Positions 1-12,054 of a stretch of 64,000 bases of DNA are shown here, in pieces (the stretch's first letter is position 1; every line of letters starts with the position of its first letter). A program made the translations under genes and the position numbers. This DNA is from Callaeas wilsoni (lineage: Eukaryota > Chordata > Aves > Passeriformes > Callaeidae): the NCBI GenBank assembly GCA_013398955.1, contig VWPU01011673.1:248001-312000 (forward strand). The letters run 5' to 3'. The notes beneath the pieces were generated by a model that worked only from the letters and a program-made list of their open reading frames with translations, did no database searches and was not told the DNA's origin.

Positions 1-184
1 CACCTTCCCTTAGGGGATACAAGGGGTGTCTGTCAACTGCAGACAGAACCACCCCTCAGGAAGCCTAGGATCTCAAAGGCAGAAGCCATCTTCACAGAAT
101 GGGGCTTTACTCTTTGGTACCAGCCCACCAAACCTCTGTTTCTGGGCTCTGTGGCCCCCTGGTTGGTTCATTCACCACAACAGA
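1..184. other. Unassigned GC-richer leader sequence
   Basis: This stretch is clearly richer in G and C than the sequence after position 320 and runs directly into a CR1 3' end. It may be an upstream part of the same insertion or another repeat cut off by the window edge. An 82-codon forward frame (26-274) crosses it into the CR1 tail, so that frame is not evidence of a gene. Confidence 0.3.
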
Positions 185-312
185 GGTGTTCAAGGCTGGA
201 TGGGGTTTGAGCAGCCTGATCTCGTAGAAGGTGTCCCTGCCCATGGAAAGGGGGTGGAACTGGGTGATTTTTGAGGTCCCTTCCAACCCCTAATGTTCTA
301 CGATTCTATAAA
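185..312 (+). mobile_element. CR1 LINE 3' end, forward, 5'-truncated
   Basis: The sequence follows the 3' untranslated end of avian CR1 retrotransposons. A block about a single insert that 'ggatggggtttgagcagcctgatctcg' variants share in birds is followed by 'ggtgtccctgcccatgg', then 'gaggtcccttccaacccc', and it closes with 'ttctacgattctata'. CR1 copies lack a poly-A tail and end in an 8 bp microsatellite-like repeat; here one degenerate unit remains. No coding part of the element is present, so this is a dead 5'-truncated copy of the usual kind. Confidence 0.9.
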
Positions 313-2630
313 ATTCAATGTGAAATAACACACAGAGTAAAACAAATGTAACTGTATCCAGACAAAAATAAAGTTGAAGTAAATATAACTCAATACATTT
401 ATGGTGAATAGGTTCTTTAAAACTTTGATGTTCATCACTGATTGAAAAACAATCTAGAATTATTAGAAGGGGAGATTAAAAAAAAAAAAAAAAAAGAAGC
501 AGAAAACATAATTTGGCTACTGGGTAAATATTTTGAACTTGGGCATTTTATTTTCTGAAGATGACAATTGTCAAGGTATAATAGGGAAAAAATAAAGAAA
601 AACTACAAAGGTAAGCAAAGGTTATAAACTTCTGCACAAGGACAAAGTCAATCAACTATAAGCTTAAAAATGTGAAAATTTTGTGGGTGACAAAGCAGTT
701 TTATTTAATAATTAGTGAGATGGAGAAAAAAGAAAAACTTACTCTCTTAGAGAATTCACCATTTCCCACAATGAATGGCCATAAAATGAAATAGTCAGGT
801 ATTAGTTTAAAACAGAAAAATACATATATTTTCATATAACAGACAATTAAATTGTAGCACTTACTGTTTAGAATGTTGTGCACATTAACAACTGAGATGG
901 GTTAAAAAATCAATTTGATGAATTCATGAGCAAAAAGTGTATCAAAATCTATTGAACAAAATATACAATTTCTAGTCAGGAATTCTGTACCACAGTCTAA
1001 AGGAAGCTTAGAAGTTACCCAAGCAATAGTGTTAATGTAGACCTATTTTCCTATAAGGAATTCATAGGCTTGATTTCAGATAGAAGAATATAATTTATAA
1101 TATTTCTCAATAATGATGTAGCAATTTAAAATGTAACAGAATGGGAGAAAGGAGTTTGCTCTACTCTAGAATAAGGAATAAGGTTTGGGGCGGTTGGGGT
1201 TTTTTTAGTTTAACTGAAATAAGTATCTTTTTGACAGTGATTTATGTAAAAACCTCACAGATTTACTTCAAAATAAATTTTCTATCATTCTTGAGACCTC
1301 TTGATGAAAGATAAGCTTAAAAGGGCTGATAATTTGCTACAAGATGCTAAAATCCAAATGCAAGTCAAATATAACTGAGGTAAGAACAAGGTGCAGATAG
1401 AAATCTTAGCTCAGGGGTTCCACAGCATAGGGAGAAGAAAGCCTATAAGATTCCATTTCCAGAAGTCCACACTATGAACCATCACTTGACTTCTTGACAT
1501 CCATATTTATGCCATGGCTCAAACATGTCAATAGATTTCTCAGTGAGAAAAAAAATTAATTTATTTTAAAATAGTCTTATTTTTATTATTGAAAGGTGAT
1601 ACTCAAGCTATTTATTCCCAATTTTCATTATGCAATAATCTAAACTTGCTTCTCTTTCTTCCTTGAGCGATATGTCAATGTCAGTCCTCAAATTGCACTA
1701 GTGTCTGTGCTTCAGTAGTTTTAAAAACTGTCACTTTCATCTGTTGCCATTTCACATGGTCAGTCCTCGATAGGAAATTATTTTATACTCCATTACCTTC
1801 AAGTAGAACAAGGACTGAAGCATAGCTGCTAAGAAAACTTACTCAAAGTCACAAATTTTCCTATCATTTAGAAGAACCAAAGGCATTTTGGTTCTTTCTC
1901 CAGCTCTGCTGGTTTATATGACTTTAGACTCTCACAATCCACAATGACATTGCAGTTAAAATGAAAAGAGTTTCGGGGCTTTTTAGGTTTCTTTTTTCTT
2001 TTTCTTTTTTTTCTGTTTTTTTTTTAAAATTTGATTCGGTTGAACTATTCTGCAGTTACCTCAGATAACAGAATGACCTAAAAAAAAAATCCTGATTTTA
2101 AGAGTTATTTTAAAGAAAATTTACCTTATTAAAATTATTTAAAGTTACCAGGATTTGAGCTCCTAGTCTGGCAATTTAACAAATCATAAAATGTCTTGTT
2201 CTTTGGTGACATGTTGCACAATGATGCCACGTTTTTCACAGAGATGCTGTATTGAATTCAAACTAAAAACCACAGGCATTAGGGAGAAAAAGGGGCATTT
2301 TACAATGTTCGCTTCCAGACAGGATTTTATGAAATAATTTATAATTTTAAGCCTGAAAAATCTTAGTAAACTAGAATCCAAATAGTCTTGAAGATCAGTG
2401 CTAGGATATCTAAATGCTGCTTCACCATAACACTCGGTCTTCGAGCTCATTTATATTAACAATAGACAGAAAAACAGCCAGATAAGATCAGTATTACTTT
2501 CCCTTTCCAGATGGGACTTTTGCACTGGGTTCATTCATCTCTTATCCTTTTCAAAGTACTGAAAAGAAGTCTCAGTTTATTTTAACTAAAATAGAAAAAG
2601 ATTTGGAGATGTTCTCAGCATAAGTATCCG
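313..2630. other. Unique AT-rich noncoding sequence
   Basis: I see no exon, RNA gene or recognisable repeat here apart from an 18-base A run at 478-495 and short T-rich tracts near 1990-2030. The open frames at 701-883 and 2184-2450 (reverse) show no protein-like features and no splice context. Confidence 0.6.
478..495. repeat. Poly-A run, 18 bases
   Basis: An uninterrupted run of 18 A residues. No target-site duplication or retroposed gene body is visible next to it, so it reads as a simple repeat rather than the tail of a processed insertion. Confidence 0.9.
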
Positions 2631-3642
2631 TGTGTATTGGATTTGCATGGCTAGGTTTTGGTAACAGAAGAGACTACGGGGTGGCTTCTGTGAGAATTTT
2701 TTAGAAACTTCCCCCGTGTCTGACAGAGCCAATGTCAGCCAGCTCCAGGATGGACCTGCCACTGGCCAAGGCCAAGCCCATAAGAGAAGATAGTAACCTC
2801 TCTGTGATAATATATTTAATAAGGACAAAAATATTATCGCACAGATGTAATTGTGCTAAGAGAATAGAGGAGTGAGCATATGTGAGAGAAACAATTCTGC
2901 AGACACCAAGTTCAGTGGAGAAGGAGGTGTTGGAGGTGTTTCAGTTACCAGAAATGGGATTCCACTGCAGCCCACGGTGAAGACCCTGGTGTAGCAGCTG
3001 TGTCCTTGCAAGGAGGACCATGAAGATGCAGATACTCCCCTGCAGCCTATAGAGGAGACACACTCAAGAGCAGGTGGATGCCTGAGAGGAGACTGTGACT
3101 CCAGGAGACACCCATGCTGGAGCAGAGTCCTGGTAGGGACCTGTGGTCTGCAGAGAGAGGAGCCTGCGCTGGAGCAGGTTTGCTGGTAGGACTTGTGATC
3201 CTGTGGGGAACCCACGTTGCCTGTCCTCGATGGACTGCACCTTGTGGAAAGGGAAACACATTGGAGCAGTTCACAAACTGCTGCCTGTGGGAAGGACTGA
3301 CATAGGAGAAATTGATGGAGGACTGTGTTCTCTGCAAGGAACTCCACACTAGAGCTGGGGAAGGACTCCTCTCCCTCAGCGGTGGCAGAAACAACCTGTG
3401 AGTTTTCAAGATTTGTTTTATTTCTCATTATCCTGCTCTGATTTTGATTGGTAATTAATTCAATTAATTTCCCCAAGTCAAGTCTGTTTTGCCTTTGACA
3501 GGAAGCAATGAGTGATCTGTCCCTGTTCTTACCTCAACTTATGAACTTTTTGTTACATGTTCTCCCCTTTGTCCACTTGTGGAGGGCAGTGATAGAGCAG
3601 CTTTGGTGGGTACCTGGCATCCAGCCAGAGTCAACCCACACA
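2631..3642 (+). mobile_element. Solo LTR of an avian endogenous retrovirus, forward
   Basis: About 1.0 kb that I recognise as a widespread bird LTR family. It opens with 'tgtgtattggatttgcatgg', has a TATA-like 'taatatatttaataagg' near 2808-2824, and then a region of repeated 'ggagcag' modules at 3119, 3171 and 3263. A conserved block near 3410-3480 ('tttctcattatcctgctctg' then 'gattttgattggtaat') sits at the polyadenylation region. It ends at 3642 with 'gtcaacccacaca', so TG...CA termini are kept. No gag, pol or env frame adjoins it on either side, so it is a solo LTR left by recombination. No convincing flanking duplication is visible. The 206-codon reverse frame at 2856-3476 lies wholly inside this LTR and is not a host gene. 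Family membership is from memory, not from a search. Confidence 0.82.
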
Positions 3643-5984
3643 CGGTGCAAACCAGTTTTCCCTATCAGCCTTTAGATAAATGCTGCATCTGGAGAACACA
3701 AGTGAAGGTTTCCTACCTGCTGAAATATATATATATTTCTACATCACTCAAATACTTTCTTTACAATGTTGAGAAAGAAAGCAGAGATGACATGACTTTG
3801 TTCTAAACAGAACATTTTTTGTGCGATTTTCTTCTGGAGGCTGCTGGACTAGAACCAAAACTAGATTAAAACTAATCATTTGATACTTATCACCCACTAT
3901 TCTCAGAAGCTGTATGAATGACTCTCTCTATGCTTTCATCCCCAAGACCACCACATCAGTCATGTAAGAAAACTTGCTGGTCAGCAGTGCATATCATCAT
4001 CCTATATTCAATGCTATTTTCTTTTTTCAATTAAAAATACCTCCAAATTGACAAAATAATCCCATTCCTTTTTCAGTGATCCTGACCATGTTTTCCTGTC
4101 GTATTCACAGAACACATTTCACAGTTTCTGTTTAGCAGATGCAGCTTGATCCGACTAAAGCTACGTCAGCATTGTATGATTCACCCAGTAAATAAAGTGT
4201 CAAGAACAAGTATGGCTGTGTTTAGTCAGTGCTTAGGTAGAACACTGTGACCCGCAGCTTGCCTGCATGCCATCAAAGCAGGACCACTGGGGGAGCTGAA
4301 AGTCTTCCTATCTCTCCCTGCAGGTATCCAAACCTTGTGGTGCTGTACTAATGGAATACTGTGCCTGTGGGTAGGCTTGTGGGTTCTGCATGCTCCAGAA
4401 GTTTCATATTCCCTCCCTGGGGTCATAGGAAAGATAACTGAGGATAACCAAAAGTTACAGTACTGATGTACTTAATAGGCTCAAAATTATCTTGGAAGTA
4501 CAGCACGCACTGTACAGCAAGTCCTTTTCTTTTACTAATATCAAATACAGTCTTGGTTATCAATGGTAAACATATTGAGTGCATTTTCTGAAAATGAAAA
4601 AAAATAAACCCTCCAAATATTGTATATTAAAACAGTGAAAATTTGGTATTCCAAAAATTACAGTTTTAGAGACTCAAACAGTTGTGAGAGGTTAACACAA
4701 CTAATGCAGCATTTCCAGAGAAGATGAATTGTGAGGTTTGTTCGAGTGGAAGATTAAATGGATTTTCCTTTTGATATTATTGTTTCACAATATATGTGCT
4801 TTTTTACCTGCTGCATTACAGCTTTTAGATACGTGACACTGAAACACTTAGGAGCTAATACACTAATAGCATTCTACTTGCAAATCAGAGCACACACAGA
4901 GGACTTGACTTATATATCAACTTGGCAGCTGTCTTTCCATTTGCTATTTAATGAACCCAGCAGCTTCATTTATATTTTTTCATCCTAATTTTATTATGTG
5001 GAGCTTTCAGAGACCATGCAGAACACTGCCTGCAAGAAAAAGTGGATGGGGCATTTTAAAGCCACATACGGTTATTTTCAAAAGAACAGATCTTAGACAC
5101 TACTCAGAACTTCTGTGTTTATGAGTCAAGTAATTCCAAAGCACTATGAGGAAAGAAAAAAAAAAACTTTCTTCATTTCATTCAACATTGTTCACTGTGC
5201 TTCTTAATCAGGAAAATTTATAGCATAAAACTATGTTGCACTCCATTGGAATGTTATATTTCTCGATTTTTTATTTCCTTAATATATTCTTGCATAACTT
5301 TAGATATGGTCAGTACTGCAATTTATTTGCTCAGGATTCAGTATAGAATTTATTTTAAATCTATTAGAATGCACAAATAAAAAAGCTTCTTGTTAGTATG
5401 AGAAGTCACTTACAAAAAGAGAGGCAAAGCCTAGTCTCAGCTTCAAGTCATACACCCTTTATACCCTATTTTTGCAAAACTAACTAAGTAGCTAATACTA
5501 AGTGCTAGTATTAGTAGTTACTAATACTAGATAGATGGATGCTACTTGGTGCAAGGATTCTTTACTGTAAAAGGAGGCCCATTTACCAATGTGTCTTAAT
5601 TTTTGCCACGATGAATTTTTTAAGTACAGCATTTTTCCCTTGCCAAATTCCAACCAATCACTTAGGGAGTTTCCATTTAGCGTAGGTCTTTTCCCTTTTC
5701 AGACAATTCTGTGCTATATCCAACATTAGCATGAAGAAAGCAGCATCAACTTTGTAATTTTACTTCTTTTAATGTATCATTCATTATTAACACCATGTTC
5801 TCATCATTGATTTGGGTACTGGGGTGGGATGACCCAACAAAAAACGTAACTTACTTTTTTACCCCTTCCTAGTCTAATTTTCTCTCATGTTTGACATGGG
5901 TTACACACAATCTATCCTATCCTATTCATGTGGTGAAAACACAGGCAGACAGGAGGGTAGATATGTATTGCTTTTTATCTGCTG
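3643..5984. other. Unique AT-rich noncoding sequence
   Basis: No gene or clear repeat is seen. A small (AT)n tract lies at 3727-3737. A 9 bp-arm hairpin sits at 5492-5514 ('ctaatacta' / 'tagtattag', spacer 'agtgc'). The slightly GC-richer piece at 4215-4430 carries no signature I can name. Confidence 0.55.
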
Positions 5985-6640
5985 CTCCATGCCTCTGTCT
6001 CTTCCACTCCTTTGGGCTTCTTCATTTTCCACTGCTCTGACATGTGTTGTTGACAGGCTACTGGCTTCAGAGTTGTCCCTGCCTCAGTGTGGGTCATCCA
6101 CAGCTGCAGCCCTTCAGGGTGTGTGTCACAGCAGCGGTCACCCATGGCCGCATTTCCTCAGCAGTCTCTATGCCTTAACTTGTTTCCTCCAAAGGCTGAA
6201 GTCCCTTAGAAGTGTTCCTTCCCTGACAAGTGTCACCCACAGCCAGAGTCCCTAACTCAAGAGGCATCCTCAAGCCAATATGGGTCACCTCTTTCCAGGA
6301 CAGTATCTCCAGCCTTGCCCTTGGGTGTCTCCTCCTTAGCATCTTTTCTACCATGTCTTCCTCAAATTGTGTTCTGCATGTCTCCACAGGATCCAGAGCC
6401 TCACCAGTCCCTCAGTCCTGCTGTTCTTCCTTAAAAATGCACCACAGTGTTCCCTGTCAGGCCGCAGCCTTGACAGGTGATGGGCTGCTCAGGCCAGTGT
6501 CAGACTAGGTTGAAAAAAGCATGGGTCTCTTCATGGCCTCCTCCACAAAGGTCACCTGCAGCTCCTTGCTTCAAAAGCCTTACCATTCATACTTCATACA
6601 GTCACGGTGGCTCTGGGTACGACACTGGATACCAGCCTCC
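5985..6640 (-). mobile_element. Probable decayed LTR-type repeat
   Basis: About 650 bp with a sharp rise in GC content and many 'ctgcag', 'cagtccc' and 'tcctc' words. Read on the reverse strand, part of it ('gggctgcagctgtgg', 'cccacactgaggcag') resembles the repeated modules in the U3 region of bird LTRs like the one at 2631-3642. I cannot place clean TG...CA ends or a flanking duplication. Open frames run through it on both strands (5887-6255 and 6230-6508 forward; 6175-6387 reverse), as expected for GC-richer repeat DNA. The assignment is tentative; it could be another interspersed repeat. Confidence 0.4.
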
Positions 6641-8799
6641 TTATAGTTACATGCTATAGCACACAGCAAGGCTGTCTAAAATTCCCTAAATCTTTTTTCT
6701 AGCTTATTTTTCATCCTCTAAAATGGAGATACTGGTGTTTTCAAATCTTCCAGGTATCTTTTGAAGCTCTCTATTCAGCTAGCTGTCATATACTCAGATG
6801 GCAATCATATATTAAACTAGGACACAGCTCTGACTTTTCCTTCTGCAGGTAGTTTTAACTGTCAATCAATCAAAGCTAATCACATTAATGAAATTCATAA
6901 ATAAAGTAAAAGCAGAATGAAGAACAAACACCTTTGAAAAAAATAAATAGTATTTCAAAAGCTATTATAAAAGCACAGGCTGAGAAAAACAAAGGGAAAT
7001 TTATCTTGGAAAAGTCAGGTTAATGCATCTGAGGAAAGCAAATCTGAAATGCTGGCATTTAACATGACATACCTTTGAGCAGCCTTAACATTTTCAAGAA
7101 GCCATGGACTGATGATGGAACTGAACGTCAGGGTAGAGCATCCTGAGTCAGAGATATAACAGTCACTGTTTTACACTCATTCAAAGTGGGAACTATGCTG
7201 CAAAAAGATACAGCTGAATTTGAACCCTGCAAACCACACTGAAGACTGCTGAATAGAAGCCTTTGTTAGAGTGCTACAAAGGTTGATGTAGAAGGAAAGG
7301 AAGACAAAAGTCAAAAATGATCTGTGAAGAAGGATTAGGGATACATGTGCTTATTTATTTGGTTATTTAAAAGAGAATTTAGGCTATTGAAGAAGGTCTG
7401 TAAGAAAAATAATTGAAATTTTTTAATTGGTTATGCCTTTAAAAATAGCATGGAGAAATATTTCATTTACAATACAAATCCTTTCTGACTGGGAATTGGC
7501 AGATAACTGGTTGCTCAAGTGTCAAGATAAGTACTTGTATCTAAATTTTTCTGACTTTATTTTCATATTTCTCTTCTCTGTCAATATCTGATATTCAAAA
7601 AAAAAGGAACTTCAAGAAAAAGAATCAAAGTAATCTCTTCATACACTTTCATCACCTTATTAAATGAATACACTGTACCAGACTGCTTATGCAAAACCAC
7701 AGAAAAGCAATCAATACTAGGGAGCACTTAAGTGTAAGGGTTTGCTTAGTAAAAAAATCCAAGTGAAATTTTAGGCAGGTAGAGGAGTTATTATACTCTG
7801 TGGGCCAAATCCCAAGTACTCTGTGGCACTATTTTAGCTGATGACTGAGTGGTTGCCTCAGTCTCCCCAATGTGGAATTGCATCAAAACAGCACAAAGGC
7901 TAGTGCTGACAGCAAGGGAATGTTGAAACAGAAGCAGCATGAAAAATATCAGTCCTTCCTAGTTCAGCAATTATTAGCAGTAAATTTTTAACTGAAATGG
8001 ACTTCTGCCAAGATGTATCAGCCAAAACTAGTACTTGAAAATGTAATTTTAATACAGCATTATACTCAGGAATCTGAAACAGTTTAGTGCAGGTGTACTG
8101 GCTGATCTTTTTAGTGGTAAGATTTCTCAGTAGCTGCCACATTATGACATTCGTAGTAGCACAGTGGTTTTGTGTTCCAAGGAGGGAACTGTTCTGGTGT
8201 CTTCCGTATCAGGGTGGTCACTATAGCTTTCTATTAAGTATAAATTACTGCATATCACTTATAAGGTAAAAATGGTCATCAACTCAAATCTAATCTGACA
8301 GAGTATTTTACAAAACCACTATATGACTTCAGTCAAAGAATATCTAAGAAAAAGGGGGAGGATGACACCTGGATAATTCTGCACTTCTTGCCTTTTCTGT
8401 ATGAGACTGCCTCTACCCTTTGGAGGCTTGACTAGATTGCAGCATTTGCTGCTGCTAAAAATCCACTGAGGAAATAAATGAATAGAGATGTTTTCACCTG
8501 GTCAGTACTTGCTAATTTACAAGCGATGTTACAAAGTTCTTAGCTCCAGGAAAAGTGCAAATTTTGACACTATGCCTGAATCTCTGAATAAGTCACTAGT
8601 TTTGTAGTATCTGCTTTCACCTTACTCGCCAAACACAGTTTTTACAAAAGCTAGTCCCAAGTTCTTCCTTCTTTCTTTGATGCTCTGATATATAAACCTA
8701 TATAGAATTTTTTGAAATCAGCTATATTGCTAGTGAGTGGAAGGCTTCAGCATCAAGCATAGTAATTCTCTTTGTGTGTTCTCTAGAAGGTTACATTAA
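6641..8799. other. Unique noncoding sequence
   Basis: Nothing recognised. The frames at 7900-8142 (reverse) and 8087-8269 (forward) overlap each other and show no codon pattern or splice sites that would support a gene. Confidence 0.55.
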
Positions 8800-8985
8800 A
8801 GTAATTAAAGATATATAAATGTATATATAAATAATATACAAATATTATAAGTATAAATAAATATGTAAATGTAATACATAAAATATATAATAAATATATA
8901 AAGTAAATAACAAAAATATATAATATAGAAAAATACAGTATATAAAGTAGATAAAGATTTATATAACTATATACACATATATATT
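8800..8985. repeat. AT-rich low-complexity block
   Basis: Nearly pure A/T sequence made of degenerate 'atata', 'aaata' and 'tataaa' words. The 88-codon reverse frame across it (8783-9049) encodes a Tyr/Ile/Leu/Phe-rich string, which is what such DNA yields by chance. Confidence 0.9.
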
Positions 8986-9699
8986 TTGTGAAAAATGTGT
9001 GGAAGAGAATGAAGTTCAAAGGAGCAGATACATTTTTAAATCTTATCATTAGCCTGTATTATGTCTTTTCCACACAGGCCTGAAGGGTCCTGATGGCATG
9101 TATAAATCAATGGATTAAGTTTTTTTGCACTTTGTTCATAAGAAGGAAGTGTGGGTGTAGGGTGAACCTCACATATCATGAGGGTTTGATAGCCTGTTAA
9201 CCTACACAATCTGAAAGCTTTCTCTATTTTGTGGGTGAAGAGTAGTACTTACTCTCGTGCAAGCAGGAGTTTAGCCCACACAGATTTGAAAAATGGGATA
9301 AAATGAAGAAAAAGGGAGAAAATAATGAAAAACAAATTTACAATAGAAATGTTTATTTCCAGCCTGACCTGTTTGAAGACAAGTAAATGAAATTGGAGCC
9401 TTAGTACCAGCTGTGATGCACAAACTTCTGGCCACCCCAGTGCTGGATCGGAAGACATTAACTTCCCTGAGTCTGATGACCACACTCTTCCTCTTTCAAC
9501 CCACTATGATTTTGGCATGCTCATGAGGGCAGAACACCAGTAGTTAATGTGAATAATCAGGGTCTTTCTTAGCATGCCTGTTATTCAGTCAGTTGTTTCC
9601 CAGCTGTACAGATTCATGGGATTTTTATTCTTTTATCAATTCATCTGCAGAATTTTGCATCTCTTATGACTGAACTTCTCACATTTTCTGCTGGCTCCA
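8986..9699. other. Unique noncoding sequence
   Basis: No exon, RNA gene or repeat recognised. Two overlapping reverse frames near 9249-9485 are not supported by any motif. Confidence 0.5.
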
Positions 9700-10000
9700 G
9701 TTATGAACTTTATCATGGTCCCAATTGACCGAATTCTATAACTTGGCATGACAATTTTTATCCTAATTTAGTACCATTTGAAAAGGTGCTAAGGGTGCAG
9801 TCCATTTCATAATCCAGATGAGAATTGAATAATATCAGTCCAGCATTGACCCTTGGGCTGTTTATTTGTTATTTGTTGCCAAACAAATATTAAGCCAACA
9901 ACTGCTACCCTTTTAGCCTCCTCGTCTAACCAACATTTAACCATTTAACCCCTCCAATGAACTGTTAATCCAGTCCATATTTTCTTAATTTTCAAAATAG
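9700..10000 (-). mobile_element. Old CR1-type LINE remnant, reverse
   Basis: The block 'gtgcagtccatttcataatc' (about 9796-9815), followed by 'aatatcagtccagcattgac' and 'cccttgggctgt', is a diverged form of the CR1/L3-like reverse-transcriptase region read backwards. In better-preserved copies the same place reads as a loop about a new insert's 'second site, ending in a phrase for the end of the RT domain'. The following 'ctacccttttagcctcctcg' and 'atttaacccctccaatga' also fit. Divergence is much higher than in the other CR1 pieces here, so it is an ancient insertion. Ends are approximate. Confidence 0.5.
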
Positions 10001-11951
10001 AATTGATTGAATGTTTTATTGTTTTCCTATCACTGTAAATTATGCCTTCTTCAGGCCAGCTTACAGTAAATATGCAAAATATTGACAGTTAGTATCTAAA
10101 ATAGACAACTCAGTGATAAATCTTAAGAAAAATCTTAAGGTTGTATCAGAAGGTCTGTCTTTATGACATTCATCAGACTTGCTCTATCTTAATAAACTAT
10201 ACAGCAATCGGACAGTATATTTGCTTTCTTCCAGTGGACTATATTTGGTTTAATAGTCAATCTGAAGTCTTTCAAAAGATATGGACTAGCTTAACATTTC
10301 ATCCCCCAGATTTATTTTTTTTCTCCTTAAGTAGGAAGCAGTCTAGCCAACCTTTAATAAAAATAAAGTTTCTTTCCCTTCTATAGACAAGAAAATGTCT
10401 TTGTTGTAGCATTTGTTCATGTTTAGAAGTGTATAGGGTAATAACCAACTCTTTGCTTCAATGAAGTGTTGAAACTCTGACTTCCATCCTCCTCTCTCAG
10501 TAATTCTTAGGCGTTCTTCAGTGGGAAAGTTCAATGAACATCATGTTCTAGACATTTTTCCTTTACATTAAAAACATACATAATTCAAACAGCTGTAGTC
10601 TTACTGTATGCAGTGTATAATTGGATTTTGATTGAGACCAAACAAACAGAAATCAAATTACTTTGGGTAAAAAGTCCATTAGGAGTGATTGAGCCCTAAC
10701 ATCTTCCTTTTAGGCATGTTGTAAAACTGGTTTATATATCCTCATTATAATTGAATGATAGAATAATCAGAGCTGTGTTCTTACTGTTGGTCAAAACGAA
10801 GATGACTGATTAGATGAAACATATTATAGAGCCAGATTTTAGAGTGGCAAACCTCTTTTGAAATATAGTGTGAAAGCTTTAGAATGTTATTTCTGAGTCT
10901 GTTAGATGTGACCCTGTTCGTGATTAGATCTACTATAGATGTTAAGCATAAAAGTGTGGTTTTCAGTGAAAGACCCTCACCTCAAACTGTCTTTGGGATA
11001 AAAAAAAAACAGTAAATAAATATGCCCCTTAAAAAAAAAAAAGTTATAGTTTGAAACCATAGTCCCTAGAAGAAAGATGGCAGATCTCTAAGTTCTAAGA
11101 ATATCAGACATGGCTTTCTCAGAAACAGATCCTGTGATGAATGAAAGCATCCCTTTTGCAAAATCAAACAGCAGCTTCCTTCATTGCTCCAAGAACTGTG
11201 AAAGTCAACACTTTGCAGTATGTAGTTGAATAGTTCAGATCACTGAATAGGAATGAGAAACAGAAATAGAAAATGTGTACATTAAGTACTTGGGCACTAC
11301 ACAAAGATAAAATCACTAGAGCTTAAGTTGAAACAATTAAAATGCTTCCTCTCTCAACCTGCATGACAGAGGAGAAAAAGAATATATGGAAGGTATGATA
11401 GTCATTTTACTTCTCTAACTGTGTTAGCTACAATATCTGTATTTTCTATATAATCTATCTCCTTTTCTGTGTTAAGTAGGAAAAAGCAGGAAATACGGAC
11501 TCAGGTCAAAAGGTAAAAGAACATGTTATATATCTAGCCTATTTTAAAGTTTCTTTAAATAGCTGAAATAGAGACAATACGTTTCATAAGTATAATAAGT
11601 CTTTAGGATGGGTACAGGGAAATACAAATACATGTAATTTCCAGCATTACCAGAGTTATTGATTTAGGCTTCTCTGAAAGATAAGGGTAGCACTGTGTTA
11701 GGCATTATACAGAATTATCACATCGCAAACTTTGGATCAGCTCATCAGTGGTGACTTATGCAACTAGAACAGGAGCCATGTGGTGCTATTTTTTTCAATT
11801 ATTTTTTCCCCTCATTTTGGTGAATGCACAGAAAAACATGATTGATAAAAGTTCCTAAGACTAAGAGAAAAAGATAATGATGTCAAAAACACTGCTGAAA
11901 GGCCAAACTGCTAGAATAACATTTTGGGAAAAAGTGATTCTGCTTTGGGGG
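10001..11951. other. Unique AT-rich noncoding sequence
   Basis: No gene or mobile element recognised. Short A runs occur at about 11001-11009 and 11031-11042. Confidence 0.55.
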
Positions 11952-11986
<35 letters not shown>

Positions 11987-12020
11987 AAAAAAAAAATTTA
12001 TGAAAAAAATAGATTATAAA

Positions 12021-12049
<29 letters not shown>
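11952..12049. repeat. Compound A-rich tract
   Basis: A run of 33 A (11952-11984), a 10 A run (11987-11996) and a 28 A run (12022-12049), separated by short A/T-rich interruptions containing 'atttatg' and 'agattataaat'. No retroposed body or flanking duplication is visible, so it is best called a simple repeat. Run lengths are likely to vary between individuals and to be error-prone in sequencing. Confidence 0.9.

Positions 12050-12054
<5 letters not shown>

Noticed and set aside
2856..3476. 206-codon reverse open frame, the longest in the window
   Set aside because: It lies wholly inside the forward LTR at 2631-3642. The frame follows from GC-rich modular repeats, and the peptide shows no domain.
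8783..9049. 88-codon reverse frame rich in Tyr, Ile, Leu and Phe
   Set aside because: It is encoded by an almost pure A/T low-complexity block, so the composition alone explains it.
11952..12049. Poly-A tail of a processed pseudogene or retroposon
   Set aside because: No gene-derived body or target-site duplication is visible on either side of the A runs.
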